This document shows, one piece after another, positions 9,674-18,898 of a stretch of DNA of 64,000 nucleotides. The notes beneath the pieces are model-generated. The model was not told the DNA's origin and made no database searches. It saw only the letters and a program-made list of their open reading frames with translations. The stretch is from NCBI GenBank assembly GCA_903866255.1, contig CAIPMW010000046.1, positions 1 to 64,000 on the forward strand. Direction: 5' to 3'. The stretch's first letter is position 1. Each line of letters opens with the position of its first letter. The position numbers and the translations under genes were made by a program. The stretch is from an uncultured Chlorobiaceae bacterium. GTDB taxonomy: Bacteria; Bacteroidota; Chlorobiia; Chlorobiales; Chlorobiaceae.

Positions 9674-10422
9674 CAGCAATCAGATTTACCTGTTCCGAGA
9701 GTATGAATGATGTAGAAAGCAGCTTCATCAATCATATAGCTGAACCGGTCAACTTTGCTGGTAAAAACGTTATAAGCAACAATACCGGTAATACCCCCAA
9801 AAATACCGAGTGCTGTATTGAAAAGCGCTTCCGAGATACCAAGCGAAAGCTGTACCGCATCCGGCGCACCGCTGGTCGCCATTGCGGCAAAGGCACGAAT
9901 CATGCCAAGAGTGGTTCCAAGAAGACCCACCATGGTGGAAATGGAGGCAATGGTGGAAATCGCCACAAGATTATTCTCAAGCAGAGGCATCTCCATGATG
10001 GTAGCCTCCTCAACCGCCTTCTCCATCTCACTGATCTTTTTCTCACGATCGGTGACATTGAAATCAGAAAGTTTTTTGTACCGCTCAAGCACAGCACGAA
10101 GCACTGCCGCAAGAGAGCTTTGATGGGCATCACACTGGTCAATAGCTTTGTCAATAGCGCCATTTTCAATATCAAGTTTGAGGGCTTTCACAAACTGCGG
10201 TATATTTCCCCTGCCCGAAGCCTTCTTCAACGCAATAATCCGCTCCACGGTGTAGGCAATGACCATCAGAATAAGCGCCAGTAAAACAGATACCACCGGT
10301 CCACCTTTCCATATAGCGTGAAAGATTGACTCCGGAGGAGTTGTGCCCATCCACACATAAAATCCAAGAGAAACTGCGTAAGTTACTATAATAAGAAGAC
10401 CTGTAAAATAACCCTGTTTCAT
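9673..10422 (-). CDS. exbB: ExbB/TolQ/MotA-family proton channel subunit
   Basis: About 250 aa, with hydrophobic helices near residues 8-27, 38-58, ~155-180 and ~195-220. The conserved block LVAISTIASISTMVGLLGTT followed by GMIRAF marks the MotA/TolQ/ExbB family. It forms the channel that energises TonB with ExbD. An in-frame GTG at 10428 is an alternative start; ATG 10422 is preferred, with no strong ribosome site for either. It is the first gene of the operon; a dyad upstream may be an operator. Confidence 0.9.
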   Translation of the reverse strand: MKQGYFTGLLIIVTYAVSLGFYVWMGTTPPESIFHAIWKGGPVVSVLLALILMVIAYTVERIIALKKASGRGNIPQFVKALKLDIENGAIDKAIDQCDAHQSSLAAVLRAVLERYKKLSDFNVTDREKKISEMEKAVEEATIMEMPLLENNLVAISTIASISTMVGLLGTTLGMIRAFAAMATSGAPDAVQLSLGISEALFNTALGIFGGITGIVAYNVFTSKVDRFSYMIDEAAFYIIHTLGTGKSDC

Positions 10423-10485
10423 AGACACTTGATGGTTTAGATTATCCCGAACAGCGATACATTATGAACCGCGCTGTAATTTGCT

Positions 10486-10502
10486 ATACTGTGCCATAGT
10501 AT
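10486..10502. promoter_or_regulatory. 17-bp imperfect palindrome upstream of exbB
   Basis: ATACTGTGCCATAGTAT has perfect 5-bp outer arms (ATACT/AGTAT) and further partial symmetry inside. It sits about 64 bp upstream of exbB in the 250-bp divergent gap with dnaG. Size and placement suit an operator for the Ton operon, but it does not resemble the classical Fur box and no regulator can be named. Confidence 0.3.
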
Positions 10503-10680
10503 CAAAACTCCTCCTGTGAGCAAGATAGACCAAACCCATAGACGATTGACTCATCAAAACGAGTGAGGGCACAAGATCACATGCAATAATAACGACACTA
10601 TCGCCTGTTAATGTAGTAAATACGCTGGTTATTTTTCAACAGTAATTGTTCAAATCGTTATCATAAAAGAAAAAAGATTT

Positions 10681-12612
10681 ATGTTTTCTGCCAGTAATAT
10701 CACCAATAAGGGAAGGCAGATAATCCCGCCTGCAACCATTGACGAAGTCCGTCAAGCTGCTGACATTGTCGACATAATATCGGATTATGTGGCCCTTCAG
10801 CCTTCCGGACGCAACTATAAGGCGCTCTCTCCCTTTACCGTAGAGAAGACGCCGTCATTTATTGTCTCACCCGACAAGCAGCTCTACAAGTGCTTCTCTA
10901 CCGGTAAGGGCGGTAATGTCTTCACTTTTGTGATGGAGATGGAAAAGCTCCCTTTTCGCGAAGCGCTTGAACTTGTGGCAAAACGAGCGGGCATCGATAT
11001 CAGCAAGTTCACCCAAAAACAGGCTGCCCAATCGCCTGCTGAAGAGAGCCAGACCCAAACACTCCGGTGGGCAGCGAGGCTTTACCACGAAACTCTTGGG
11101 CGAGAGATGGGAAAGAGGGGGCAAGCCTATCTCCTGGAACGAGCGCTTTCTGAAAAAAGTATCCAGACCTTTGGCCTCGGCTATGCTCCAGATGCCTGGG
11201 ATTATCTTGTTACTGAGGCAAAACGGGCGAAAATTTCACAGCAACATCTGAATGATCTGGGACTCACGGCCACCCACAAACAGAAAAACTCCAGCTACGA
11301 TACCTTTCGCAACCGGGTGATCTTCCCCATTTTTTCGGTTGGGGGCCAGGTGGTCGGTTTTGGAGGCCGAACCCTCGACAGCGATCCCCAGACACCAAAA
11401 TACCTCAACTCCTCAGAGAGCAAGATCTTTGAAAAATCAAAACTGCTCTATGGACTTCATGCTGCCAAACATGAGATCCGACGACGTGAAACAGCTATAC
11501 TTGTTGAGGGATACATGGATGTTCTTGCGCTTCATCAGGCAGGTATGACCAATGCTGTGGCCTCTTGCGGCACATCGCTGACACGCTATCAGGCCAAGGT
11601 TCTTCACCATTATACCAAGCGGGTATTGTTTATGTATGATGCTGATCGTGCCGGTCAGAAATCAATGATGAGCGGTATCGATACGCTTCTGTCTGAAAAT
11701 GTCACACCTTATGTGGTTATTCTGCCAGAAGGCGACGATCCGGACAGTTTTGTTCGCCGTGTTGGAAAGGAGAAGTTTCTCGAATATGCTGAAAACAACA
11801 TGCTTTCGTTTCAGGACTTTCAGCTCCGTTTTTTTATGGAGTCGGGAGCTTTCGCACAACCCGATCTCAAATCAAGGGCAATAAGGGCTCTAGCGCACAC
11901 GATTACCCTGATCCCCGATCGAATCCGACGGGAACTTTATCTTCAGGAGTTATCAAAAAAACTTGCAGTCACTCTGCCAGCTCTCCAGGAATTGCTTGGA
12001 AAAGAGGAGGATGCAACCGAAAAAAAGAGGGTGTCGTTTGAAAGCCGTCAAGAGGTTCCTCCACAGAACAAGCCTGCGCCAAAACTCTCTGTGCTGGAAA
12101 AAACTTTTTTGAAGGCGCTGCTGGAAAGTACCAGTTACGGAAATGCCGTACTGGAATTTGCCGCATCACACCAGGAGATGCTTGAACTGCCACACCCTGA
12201 GGCGCAGGGAATCTTCAAACACCTGATCAATCGCTACCACGATATTGCAGACCATCCTGAAGAACGAATTGACATTGCATCCGAAATAAGTTCATTCAGC
12301 AATCCTGAATCGCGCGATCTGGCTTCGGGATTACTTATTGACCCGCCTGTCAGCAATAAATGGCTTGAGCAATCGGATGTCCACGCCGATAATGCCAAAC
12401 GGTGCCTCGCCATGTTCCTTGATGCGTTTAAAAATCTGATTCTGGAACCGTTGATCCTTCAGAAAGATATGTTGACCGAAAAGATACGTGTTGAGAATGA
12501 TCCGGGAAGGGAAATTGGACTTTCAAGGGAAAAAATCATCATTGACAAAAAAATCAGGACAACCACCCAGGAGCTGAAAAAGATGATCGTGGCCATTCTT
12601 GAAAACAGTTAG
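10681..12612 (+). CDS. dnaG: DNA primase with degenerate zinc-binding domain
   Basis: A 643-aa primase that makes RNA primers for replication. The N-terminal CHC2-type domain is recognisable (LSPFTVEKTPSFIVSP, then YKCFSTGKGGNVF), but the canonical CPFH and CFGCG ligands are replaced: Cys to Ser and His to Thr in the first pair, second Cys to Thr in the last. Only one Cys remains, so zinc binding is unlikely. The TOPRIM core is intact (ILVEGYMDVLALHQAG, GTSLT, FMYDADRAGQKS). A diverged C-terminal helicase-interaction domain follows. Confidence 0.95.
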   Translation: MFSASNITNKGRQIIPPATIDEVRQAADIVDIISDYVALQPSGRNYKALSPFTVEKTPSFIVSPDKQLYKCFSTGKGGNVFTFVMEMEKLPFREALELVAKRAGIDISKFTQKQAAQSPAEESQTQTLRWAARLYHETLGREMGKRGQAYLLERALSEKSIQTFGLGYAPDAWDYLVTEAKRAKISQQHLNDLGLTATHKQKNSSYDTFRNRVIFPIFSVGGQVVGFGGRTLDSDPQTPKYLNSSESKIFEKSKLLYGLHAAKHEIRRRETAILVEGYMDVLALHQAGMTNAVASCGTSLTRYQAKVLHHYTKRVLFMYDADRAGQKSMMSGIDTLLSENVTPYVVILPEGDDPDSFVRRVGKEKFLEYAENNMLSFQDFQLRFFMESGAFAQPDLKSRAIRALAHTITLIPDRIRRELYLQELSKKLAVTLPALQELLGKEEDATEKKRVSFESRQEVPPQNKPAPKLSVLEKTFLKALLESTSYGNAVLEFAASHQEMLELPHPEAQGIFKHLINRYHDIADHPEERIDIASEISSFSNPESRDLASGLLIDPPVSNKWLEQSDVHADNAKRCLAMFLDAFKNLILEPLILQKDMLTEKIRVENDPGREIGLSREKIIIDKKIRTTTQELKKMIVAILENS

Positions 12613-12655
12613 CCTCCCCGCTTTCCGGCAGGGTGGCTCACTGCACTCTCTCCTC

Positions 12656-13972
12656 CTAAACGCTGTATCCTTCGATTGGATTATTGCAACAAAGCGTCCG
12701 TATCTCCTCTCTGACCGTGACACAGATAGTGCCGACATCCGGTTTGTCTGCCGAAGAGATCACCTGATCAATCAGCTCGGCAATCCTCTTGCTCTCACTC
12801 TCTTTCATGCCTCTTGTAGTCATCGCCGGAGTGCCAATACGGATACCACTGGTCACAAAAGGAGACTTGTCATCAAAAGGCACCATATTCTTGTTGACCG
12901 TAATCCCTGCATCGTGCAGAAGATTTTCAGCGACCTTGCCCGTCACATTTTTGTTGCGCAGATCCAGAAGCATCAGATGGTTTTTCGTGCCTCCACTGAC
13001 AATATTGTAGCCAAGCTCCACAAATCGTTCGGCCATCACCGCAGCGTTTTTAATCACCTGCCCGGCATACTCCCTGAACGACGGCTGTAACGCTTCACCA
13101 AATGCCACAGCCTTGCCGGCAATGATGTGCATCAGCGGCCCCCCCTGAATACCCGGCATCACCTCGGCATCCATCACCTCCGACATCATTTTCAGCCGTG
13201 AGCCTGTTTTGGTCTTGATAGTAATACCCATAGGGTTCTCAAAATCAGAGCCCATCATAATCATGCCGCCTCTTGGCCCGCGAAGTGTCTTGTGGGTTGT
13301 GGTGGTAACAAAGTGGCAATGCGGAATGGGATTGCCCAGAAAACCTGCGGCAATCAAACCCGCAGGATGAGCAATATCGGCCATCAGAAACGCGCCAACC
13401 TTGTCAGCAATCGCTCTGAATGCCTTGATATCAAAACCCTGCGAATAGGCGCTGGCACCACAGATAATCAGCTTGGGGCGAACCTGCAGGGCAAGCTCCT
13501 CAACCTTGTTCATGTCAATACAACCGGTCTCGCGGTCAACACCGTAAGAGTGCGCATCAAACATCTGACCTGAAAAGTTGACCGAGCTGCCATGGGTCAG
13601 ATGCCCGCCATGAGAGAGATCAAGACCCATGATAGTGTCACCCGGCTTTAACACCGCAAAAAGCACGGCCATATTGGCACTTGAGCCGGAGTGAGGCTGA
13701 ACGTTGACATAGTCGCATCCAAAAAGTTTTTTTGCCCGATCGCGAGCCAGATTTTCAGCCACATCAACACACTCGCAACCACCATAATAGCGCTTGCCCG
13801 GGTAGCCCTCGGCATATTTGTTGGTCATCACCGACCCGCAGGCCTGCATGACCGCCCGGCTGGTGAAATTTTCTGAAGCAATAAGCTCAAGGGTGTCAGT
13901 CTGACGCCTCGTCTCGCTGGCAATAGCATCAAAAAGCTCTTTATCCTGCCTCTGAAGGATATCGGTATCCAT
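12656..13972 (-). CDS. glyA: Serine hydroxymethyltransferase
   Basis: A 438-aa PLP enzyme converting serine and tetrahydrofolate to glycine and methylene-THF. The PLP lysine lies in [14 protein letters not shown], and [29 protein letters not shown] and [12 protein letters not shown] are intact. Length is normal (family ~415-440). It converges with dnaG, 43 bp apart. An AGCCtCCC/GGGtGGCT hairpin at 12611-12639 lies in the gap but has no T tract. Confidence 0.96.
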   Translation of the reverse strand: MDTDILQRQDKELFDAIASETRRQTDTLELIASENFTSRAVMQACGSVMTNKYAEGYPGKRYYGGCECVDVAENLARDRAKKLFGCDYVNVQPHSGSSANMAVLFAVLKPGDTIMGLDLSHGGHLTHGSSVNFSGQMFDAHSYGVDRETGCIDMNKVEELALQVRPKLIICGASAYSQGFDIKAFRAIADKVGAFLMADIAHPAGLIAAGFLGNPIPHCHFVTTTTHKTLRGPRGGMIMMGSDFENPMGITIKTKTGSRLKMMSEVMDAEVMPGIQGGPLMHIIAGKAVAFGEALQPSFREYAGQVIKNAAVMAERFVELGYNIVSGGTKNHLMLLDLRNKNVTGKVAENLLHDAGITVNKNMVPFDDKSPFVTSGIRIGTPAMTTRGMKESESKRIAELIDQVISSADKPDVGTICVTVREEIRTLCCNNPIEGYSV

Positions 13973-14001
13973 CGTCTTTCATTCCTTTTCCTGACGGAAG
14001 T

Positions 14002-15261
14002 TTACGGGGTTGGAGTTGTTCTGTCGTGAGAATGCGTTACGGAGCCACAAGAGCAGCCGATAATGTGGCCAAGCTTGTCGCGTTTGGTATCGAGATAATT
14101 TTTGTTGATCGAATTGGGGGCAATTTCAAGCGACAGCCTCTCAACAATTTCGAGCCCATACCCCTCAAGGCCGACAACTTTTTTTGGATTATTGGTCAAG
14201 AGCCTCATTTGCCTTACCCCAAGATCCTTGAGAATCTGGGCGCCAATACCATAATCACGCAGGTCAGCCTTGAAGCCAAGTTTTTCATTGGCCTCAACGG
14301 TATCAAACCCCTCATCCTGAAGGTTATAGGCCTTGAGCTTGTTGATAAGCCCAATGCCGCGTCCCTCCTGCATCAGATAGATCAACACCCCGCGCCCCTC
14401 TTTTTCAATCATGGTGAGCGCTGAGGCAAGCTGATTGCCGCAATCACAGCGCAGAGAGGCAAAAGTATCTCCTGTAGCACACTGCGAGTGAACCCTGACG
14501 AGAACCGGCTCATCAGTGGTGATATCACCTTTGACAAAAGCAATATGATTATGCTGGTCAGTGAAAGATTCATAAGCGATAAGCCTGAACTCTCCATAAG
14601 CCGTCGGGAGCCTTGATTCAACCGCCCGTTGCACAAGCTTGTTGCGCTGCATCTGATAGGCGACCAGTGACTTGATGGTAATCAGTTTCAGTCCAAATTT
14701 TGCCTTCAGCTTGATCAGCTCGGGAAGTCGGGCCATACTTCCGTCATCATTAAGAATTTCACACAGGAGACCAACTGGAGAACAACCGGCAAGTCTGGCC
14801 AGATCAACGGCTGCTTCCGTATGTCCCACACGCCGGAGCACGCCACCATCCATCGCCCTGAGAGGAAAAATATGGCCAGGTCTTGAGAAATCGTCAGCTT
14901 TCGATGAGAGATCACCAAGCATTGTAATGGTCATGGTGCGGTCATAGACAGATATGCCTGTAGTAACCCCCTCGGCTATCGCATCAACCGAAACCGTGAA
15001 GTTGGTCTCGTGCTGCGAGGTATTCCTCTGCACCATCGGATCAAGCTGAAGCTCTTTGGCCCTCTCCATCGTCACCGCCACACAAAGAAGACCCCTCGCC
15101 TCTCTGGTAATAAAATTGATCATCTCGGTTGTCGCCCGGTCTGCGGCGCCAATAAAGTCCCCCTCATCTTCACGCTCCTCGTCATCAATCACCATAACAA
15201 GCTTCCCCTGCCGAATATCTTCAAGAGCTTCGTCAATAGAGTCAAAAATCTTTGTATGCAT
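14002..15261 (-). CDS. ribBA: Bifunctional DHBP synthase / GTP cyclohydrolase II
   Basis: A 419-aa fusion for riboflavin synthesis. The N-terminal RibB domain has [18 protein letters not shown] and [14 protein letters not shown]. The C-terminal RibA domain has the zinc site [20 protein letters not shown] and the [16 protein letters not shown] motif with the catalytic Tyr region. Both halves look functional: ribulose-5-phosphate to DHBP, and GTP to the pyrimidine precursor. It lies 29 bp downstream of no co-directional gene and just upstream of glyA, so the two may be co-transcribed. Confidence 0.95.
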   Translation of the reverse strand: MHTKIFDSIDEALEDIRQGKLVMVIDDEEREDEGDFIGAADRATTEMINFITREARGLLCVAVTMERAKELQLDPMVQRNTSQHETNFTVSVDAIAEGVTTGISVYDRTMTITMLGDLSSKADDFSRPGHIFPLRAMDGGVLRRVGHTEAAVDLARLAGCSPVGLLCEILNDDGSMARLPELIKLKAKFGLKLITIKSLVAYQMQRNKLVQRAVESRLPTAYGEFRLIAYESFTDQHNHIAFVKGDITTDEPVLVRVHSQCATGDTFASLRCDCGNQLASALTMIEKEGRGVLIYLMQEGRGIGLINKLKAYNLQDEGFDTVEANEKLGFKADLRDYGIGAQILKDLGVRQMRLLTNNPKKVVGLEGYGLEIVERLSLEIAPNSINKNYLDTKRDKLGHIIGCSCGSVTHSHDRTTPTP

Positions 15262-15384
15262 ACCTGTTGATTACACCTTTTTGCAAACCGGATAGTAGAT
15301 GAAATTGAGAACGTAATGTAAAAAAATCCTTACCCATTTTCAGAGAGCAAAAAAAAGAGACCCGATGAGCAACACCGCTCAACT

Positions 15385-15412
15385 TTGAGAAGGATAGCCA
15401 TTTTTGTATAAT
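15385..15412 (+). promoter_or_regulatory. Sigma-70-type promoter of carB
   Basis: TTGAGA at 15385-15390 is separated by 16 bp from a perfect TATAAT at 15407-15412. Transcription would start near 15419, about 90 bp before the carB start codon. It sits in the divergent ribBA/carB gap, so its direction is unambiguous. Confidence 0.55.
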
Positions 15413-15507
15413 AGGGCGGTTTTTATTTATCAAAGGGCGAATCGTTACCTTGATGACAGCTCTTTCAGCTCCATTACGAAGCTTTTTAAATATCACAGTG
15501 AGATTGC

Positions 15508-17367
15508 ATGACCATTCAAGCTTCCGACCTGACGCACGAGTTTACTGACCTTGCCCGGAAATTCCCTGCCGAACGGCTGTTGAAAGCCAAGCAAAACGGC
15601 TTTTCCGATTTCCAGCTTGCAAATATTTTCAATACGACAGAGCCATCCATACGAGCTCTCCGCAAACATTACGGCATTGAGTCTGTCTTCAAAACTGTCG
15701 ATACCTGCGCTGCTGAGTTTGATGCTCAAACGCCTTATCACTACTCGACCTACGAGGAGGAGAACGAATCTCTCTCCTCTGACCGCAAAAAGGTGATCAT
15801 CCTTGGAGGAGGACCGAACCGCATCGGACAGGGAATCGAATTTGACTACTGTTGTGTTCAGGCGGTCTTCGCACTCAAAGAGGCTGGCTATGAAACCATC
15901 ATGGTAAACTGTAACCCCGAAACTGTTTCGACTGACTACGATATTGCCGACAAGCTCTACTTTGAGCCACTCACCTTTGAAGATACCATCCGGATTATTG
16001 AACACGAAAAACCCCTTGGTGTTATTGTCAGTTTTGGAGGCCAGACACCTCTCAAACTCTCGACCAAACTGCACGATGCCGGAGTCACCATCCTCGGCAC
16101 TTCATCGAAGGGAATTGATCTGGCAGAAGACAGGAAAAAGTTTGGGGCCCTGCTGGAACAGCTTGCTATTCCCCATCCCGAATACGGAACAGCCATCAGC
16201 CTTGAAGAGGCAAAGGAGATTACCCGCAGAATTGGATACCCGGCACTGGTCAGACCAAGTTACGTGCTTGGAGGACGGGCTATGAAAATTGTCTACAACG
16301 ACGACTCACTGAAAGAGTATATCGATCAGGCGCTCTTCATCACTGAAAAATACCCTCTGCTGATTGACCGTTTTCTTGAAACTGCCGTGGAATTTGACAT
16401 TGATGCCATTGCCGATACCTCTGATTGCGTTATCAGCGGCATCATGCAGCATGTGGAGGCCGCAGGCATACACAGCGGTGACTCAACCTCCATTCTTCCC
16501 TATCATAATATCAGTCAGACGGTTATTTCCACAATGAAGGCTTATACCCGAACCCTTGCAGCAAATCTGAAGGTGGTGGGCCTTATGAATGTTCAATACG
16601 CCGTACAGAATGAGAGCGTCTACGTTATTGAGGTCAATCCAAGAGCAAGCAGAACAGTCCCGTTTGTCGGCAAAGCAACCGCCATCCCTGTTGTTAAAAT
16701 AGCGACAAGAGTGATGCTTGGCGAAAAACTCAGTGACCTGCGCAAGGAGTATGATCTGAAAGATTGCGATGAACTGGGCATGAAGCACCTGGCCATCAAG
16801 GAACCGGTTTTCCCTTTCTCCAAATTTGTCAAATCAGGCGTCTATCTCGGCCCCGAAATGCGCTCAACCGGAGAGGCGATGAGCCTTGCCGACGAGTTTC
16901 CTGAAGCATTTGCAAAGGCATATCAGGCGGCAAACATGCAGCTCCCCCTCTCGGGCGCAGTCTTTATCAGCGTCAACGACCAGGACAAAAACCAGCGCAT
17001 TCTTGCCATAGCAAAGGCGCTCTTCCGTATGGACTTTGATCTTGTCGCAACAGCAGGCACGCATGAGTTCCTGACAAAAAACGGTATAGAGTGCAAAAAG
17101 GTCTATAAAGTAGGGGAAGAGGGACGTCCAAACATCTTTGATATTATCAAGCACGGCAAAATCAATTTTGTCATCAACACACCACGAGGCGAAAAAGCCC
17201 TGCACGACGAAGAGGCCATTGGAGCCGCATCGGTACTGAGCAATGTTCCATTTGTCACCACCATAGAAGCTGCAGAGGCATCGGTACAGGCCATCGACTG
17301 TATACGCCATCAGGAGTTTGGTGTCAAAAGTCTTCAGGAGTATGCCTCATACCGCAACAAAAACTGA
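15508..17367 (+). CDS. carB: Carbamoyl-phosphate synthase large subunit, C-terminal half (split gene)
   Basis: 619 aa covering only the second half of a normal ~1070-aa CarB. The order is an oligomerisation domain (~1-90, SDFQLANIFNTTEP), the carbamate-phosphorylating ATP-grasp unit (VIILGGGPNRIGQGIEFDYC, then PALVRPSYVLGGRAM and EVNPRASRTVPFVGK), and a C-terminal MGS-like regulatory domain (~470-619). It has its own promoter and a proper start, so this is a natural split like those of Aquifex and some methanogens, not a truncation. The N-terminal half is not in this window. Confidence 0.9.
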   Translation: MTIQASDLTHEFTDLARKFPAERLLKAKQNGFSDFQLANIFNTTEPSIRALRKHYGIESVFKTVDTCAAEFDAQTPYHYSTYEEENESLSSDRKKVIILGGGPNRIGQGIEFDYCCVQAVFALKEAGYETIMVNCNPETVSTDYDIADKLYFEPLTFEDTIRIIEHEKPLGVIVSFGGQTPLKLSTKLHDAGVTILGTSSKGIDLAEDRKKFGALLEQLAIPHPEYGTAISLEEAKEITRRIGYPALVRPSYVLGGRAMKIVYNDDSLKEYIDQALFITEKYPLLIDRFLETAVEFDIDAIADTSDCVISGIMQHVEAAGIHSGDSTSILPYHNISQTVISTMKAYTRTLAANLKVVGLMNVQYAVQNESVYVIEVNPRASRTVPFVGKATAIPVVKIATRVMLGEKLSDLRKEYDLKDCDELGMKHLAIKEPVFPFSKFVKSGVYLGPEMRSTGEAMSLADEFPEAFAKAYQAANMQLPLSGAVFISVNDQDKNQRILAIAKALFRMDFDLVATAGTHEFLTKNGIECKKVYKVGEEGRPNIFDIIKHGKINFVINTPRGEKALHDEEAIGAASVLSNVPFVTTIEAAEASVQAIDCIRHQEFGVKSLQEYASYRNKN

Positions 17368-17432
17368 AACAAGAGCCTCTTGCTCCTTGAGTAACGAAAA
17401 GAAAGAACAGCACATTCAACCACATTTGAAAC

Positions 17433-17903
17433 ATGACCGAGAAACTCCACAAACATCTTGACGAGTCAATACAACTGGAATTGAACCTTGCCAGACTCTA
17501 TACGCTTTTTAATGACTGCTTTGCTGATGATGAGGATTTCTGGTGGGATTTGGCAATGGAGGAACAGGGACATGCTGCCCTGTTGAATGAGGAAAAGAAA
17601 CAGCCACAGCAGAAAGAGTTTTTTCCAGAGAACCTGCTTGCCAAGGATTTGCAATCCCTTATCGATACCAACACAAAAATTACCGCACTGATCACAACGT
17701 ATACTGCCGCACCACCATCAAGAGCTGAAGCATTCAACACCGCGCATGCTCTGGAACTGGCGGCTGGAGAGTCCCATTTCCAGCAATTCCTTGATCGCCC
17801 GACAAACTCCTGTTCTGCAAATATCTTCAAACAACTGAATCAGGAAGACCGCGACCATGCCACGAGAATCCTTCAATACATTCAAGAAAATCACATCAAG
17901 TAA
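17433..17903 (+). CDS. Ferritin-like / rubrerythrin-type diiron protein
   Basis: A 156-aa, mostly helical protein. Metal ligands are placed as in ferritin-like four-helix bundles: Glu in IQLELNLARLY (helix 1), MEEQGHAAL (ExxH, helix 2), LELAAGESHFQQF (ExxH-like, helix 3) and NQEDRDHATRI (helix 4). No rubredoxin domain is attached. A role in iron or peroxide handling is likely for the family, but the exact reaction is not predictable. It follows carB by 65 bp. Confidence 0.7.
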   Translation: MTEKLHKHLDESIQLELNLARLYTLFNDCFADDEDFWWDLAMEEQGHAALLNEEKKQPQQKEFFPENLLAKDLQSLIDTNTKITALITTYTAAPPSRAEAFNTAHALELAAGESHFQQFLDRPTNSCSANIFKQLNQEDRDHATRILQYIQENHIK

Positions 17904-17911
17904 ACAACTAT

Positions 17912-18775
17912 TCAGGCAAGTGTTATAAACTTTTGTTCAATGCCCCCCTCTTTTCCTATAAGCAGTTCACTGTATCGCCGGGGAGAATAGCGAAAACTCC
18001 CGCCATTGATAAAGGTAATTCCATCCACAGAATAGGACTGAAACCGATGAAAATGGCCGTGCAACACGACCCTCGCCTTAATAACCTTCATCGCCGCCAA
18101 AAACTCATCACGGTTTTTCAACTCCATAGTCCAGTCGAATGCCTGGTCAATCAGGGAATCTGTACCGTAGACCCTGTAGGCGTGATGGCAGAGCCCAATC
18201 ACAAAACACTCTCGCAGCGAAGCAAGAACATGTTCAAGGCTCAGTGCACGCAACTGCCCGGAAGTAATTGAGCCCCTGGCACCCAGAGGATTGTCAGCAG
18301 GATACCAGGGATAAACAGAATTCAGTGCTGTAATTGCAATCTTCATCGAGGGGAAATTGATAATTTTCACAAAAGGAAATGCTTTATTCGCATCCTTTTC
18401 ACCAGTTATCAACTCCTGAAAAAAAAGAGAGAAATCGGTCAACTTGCGATCAAAGGCACTCTTTCGGAGCAAAGGCAACGGATTCAGCGCATTATAAAAA
18501 CGCATCTCCTCTTCAAGATTGATCACATCATGATTTCCTGCAATAACTGTACACTTGTCCCACTGATAAAGAGCATGGCCCTCCAGTTTTTCTTTGACAA
18601 GGCGCCAGTCTCCCTGATCAGCATTATTACTCAGATCTCCGGAAATAACAAGATGATCAAACCCTGCATTATTAAAATGATCCAGCAATCTGTCAAAAGC
18701 ATCAAGCTGACGGCGATCCTGCTTACCGGAAAAATGAAGATCCGAAATGTGCGCTATTTTTACTTTTTCCGTCAT
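17912..18775 (-). CDS. Calcineurin-like metallophosphoesterase
   Basis: A 287-aa protein with the complete dinuclear metal-site motifs in order: HISDLHFSG (DxH), VISGDLSNNAD (GDxxD-type), VIAGNHDVI (GNHD), LCHHAYR and LHGHFHRF (GHxH). It is a cytosolic phosphohydrolase; the closest general group is the CpdA/Icc-like exonuclease/phosphodiesterase branch, but the substrate cannot be set. Converges with the ferritin-like gene (8 bp) and diverges from glgP. Confidence 0.85.
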   Translation of the reverse strand: MTEKVKIAHISDLHFSGKQDRRQLDAFDRLLDHFNNAGFDHLVISGDLSNNADQGDWRLVKEKLEGHALYQWDKCTVIAGNHDVINLEEEMRFYNALNPLPLLRKSAFDRKLTDFSLFFQELITGEKDANKAFPFVKIINFPSMKIAITALNSVYPWYPADNPLGARGSITSGQLRALSLEHVLASLRECFVIGLCHHAYRVYGTDSLIDQAFDWTMELKNRDEFLAAMKVIKARVVLHGHFHRFQSYSVDGITFINGGSFRYSPRRYSELLIGKEGGIEQKFITLA

Positions 18776-18898
18776 CAGTTTTATAAGTCTTGCGGTTTTC
18801 TATATTAAAACAGATACATTGAGCACTATTTATTACTAACAGGCATTTAATTATAACGCCGCCAAAGCCCTTGATGCTTCAAGATACGACCTGTCATT

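Noticed and set aside
9703-10284. 193-codon plus-strand frame opposite exbB
   Set aside because: Low-complexity His/Gly/Asn composition typical of an antisense frame; exbB is clear on the other strand.
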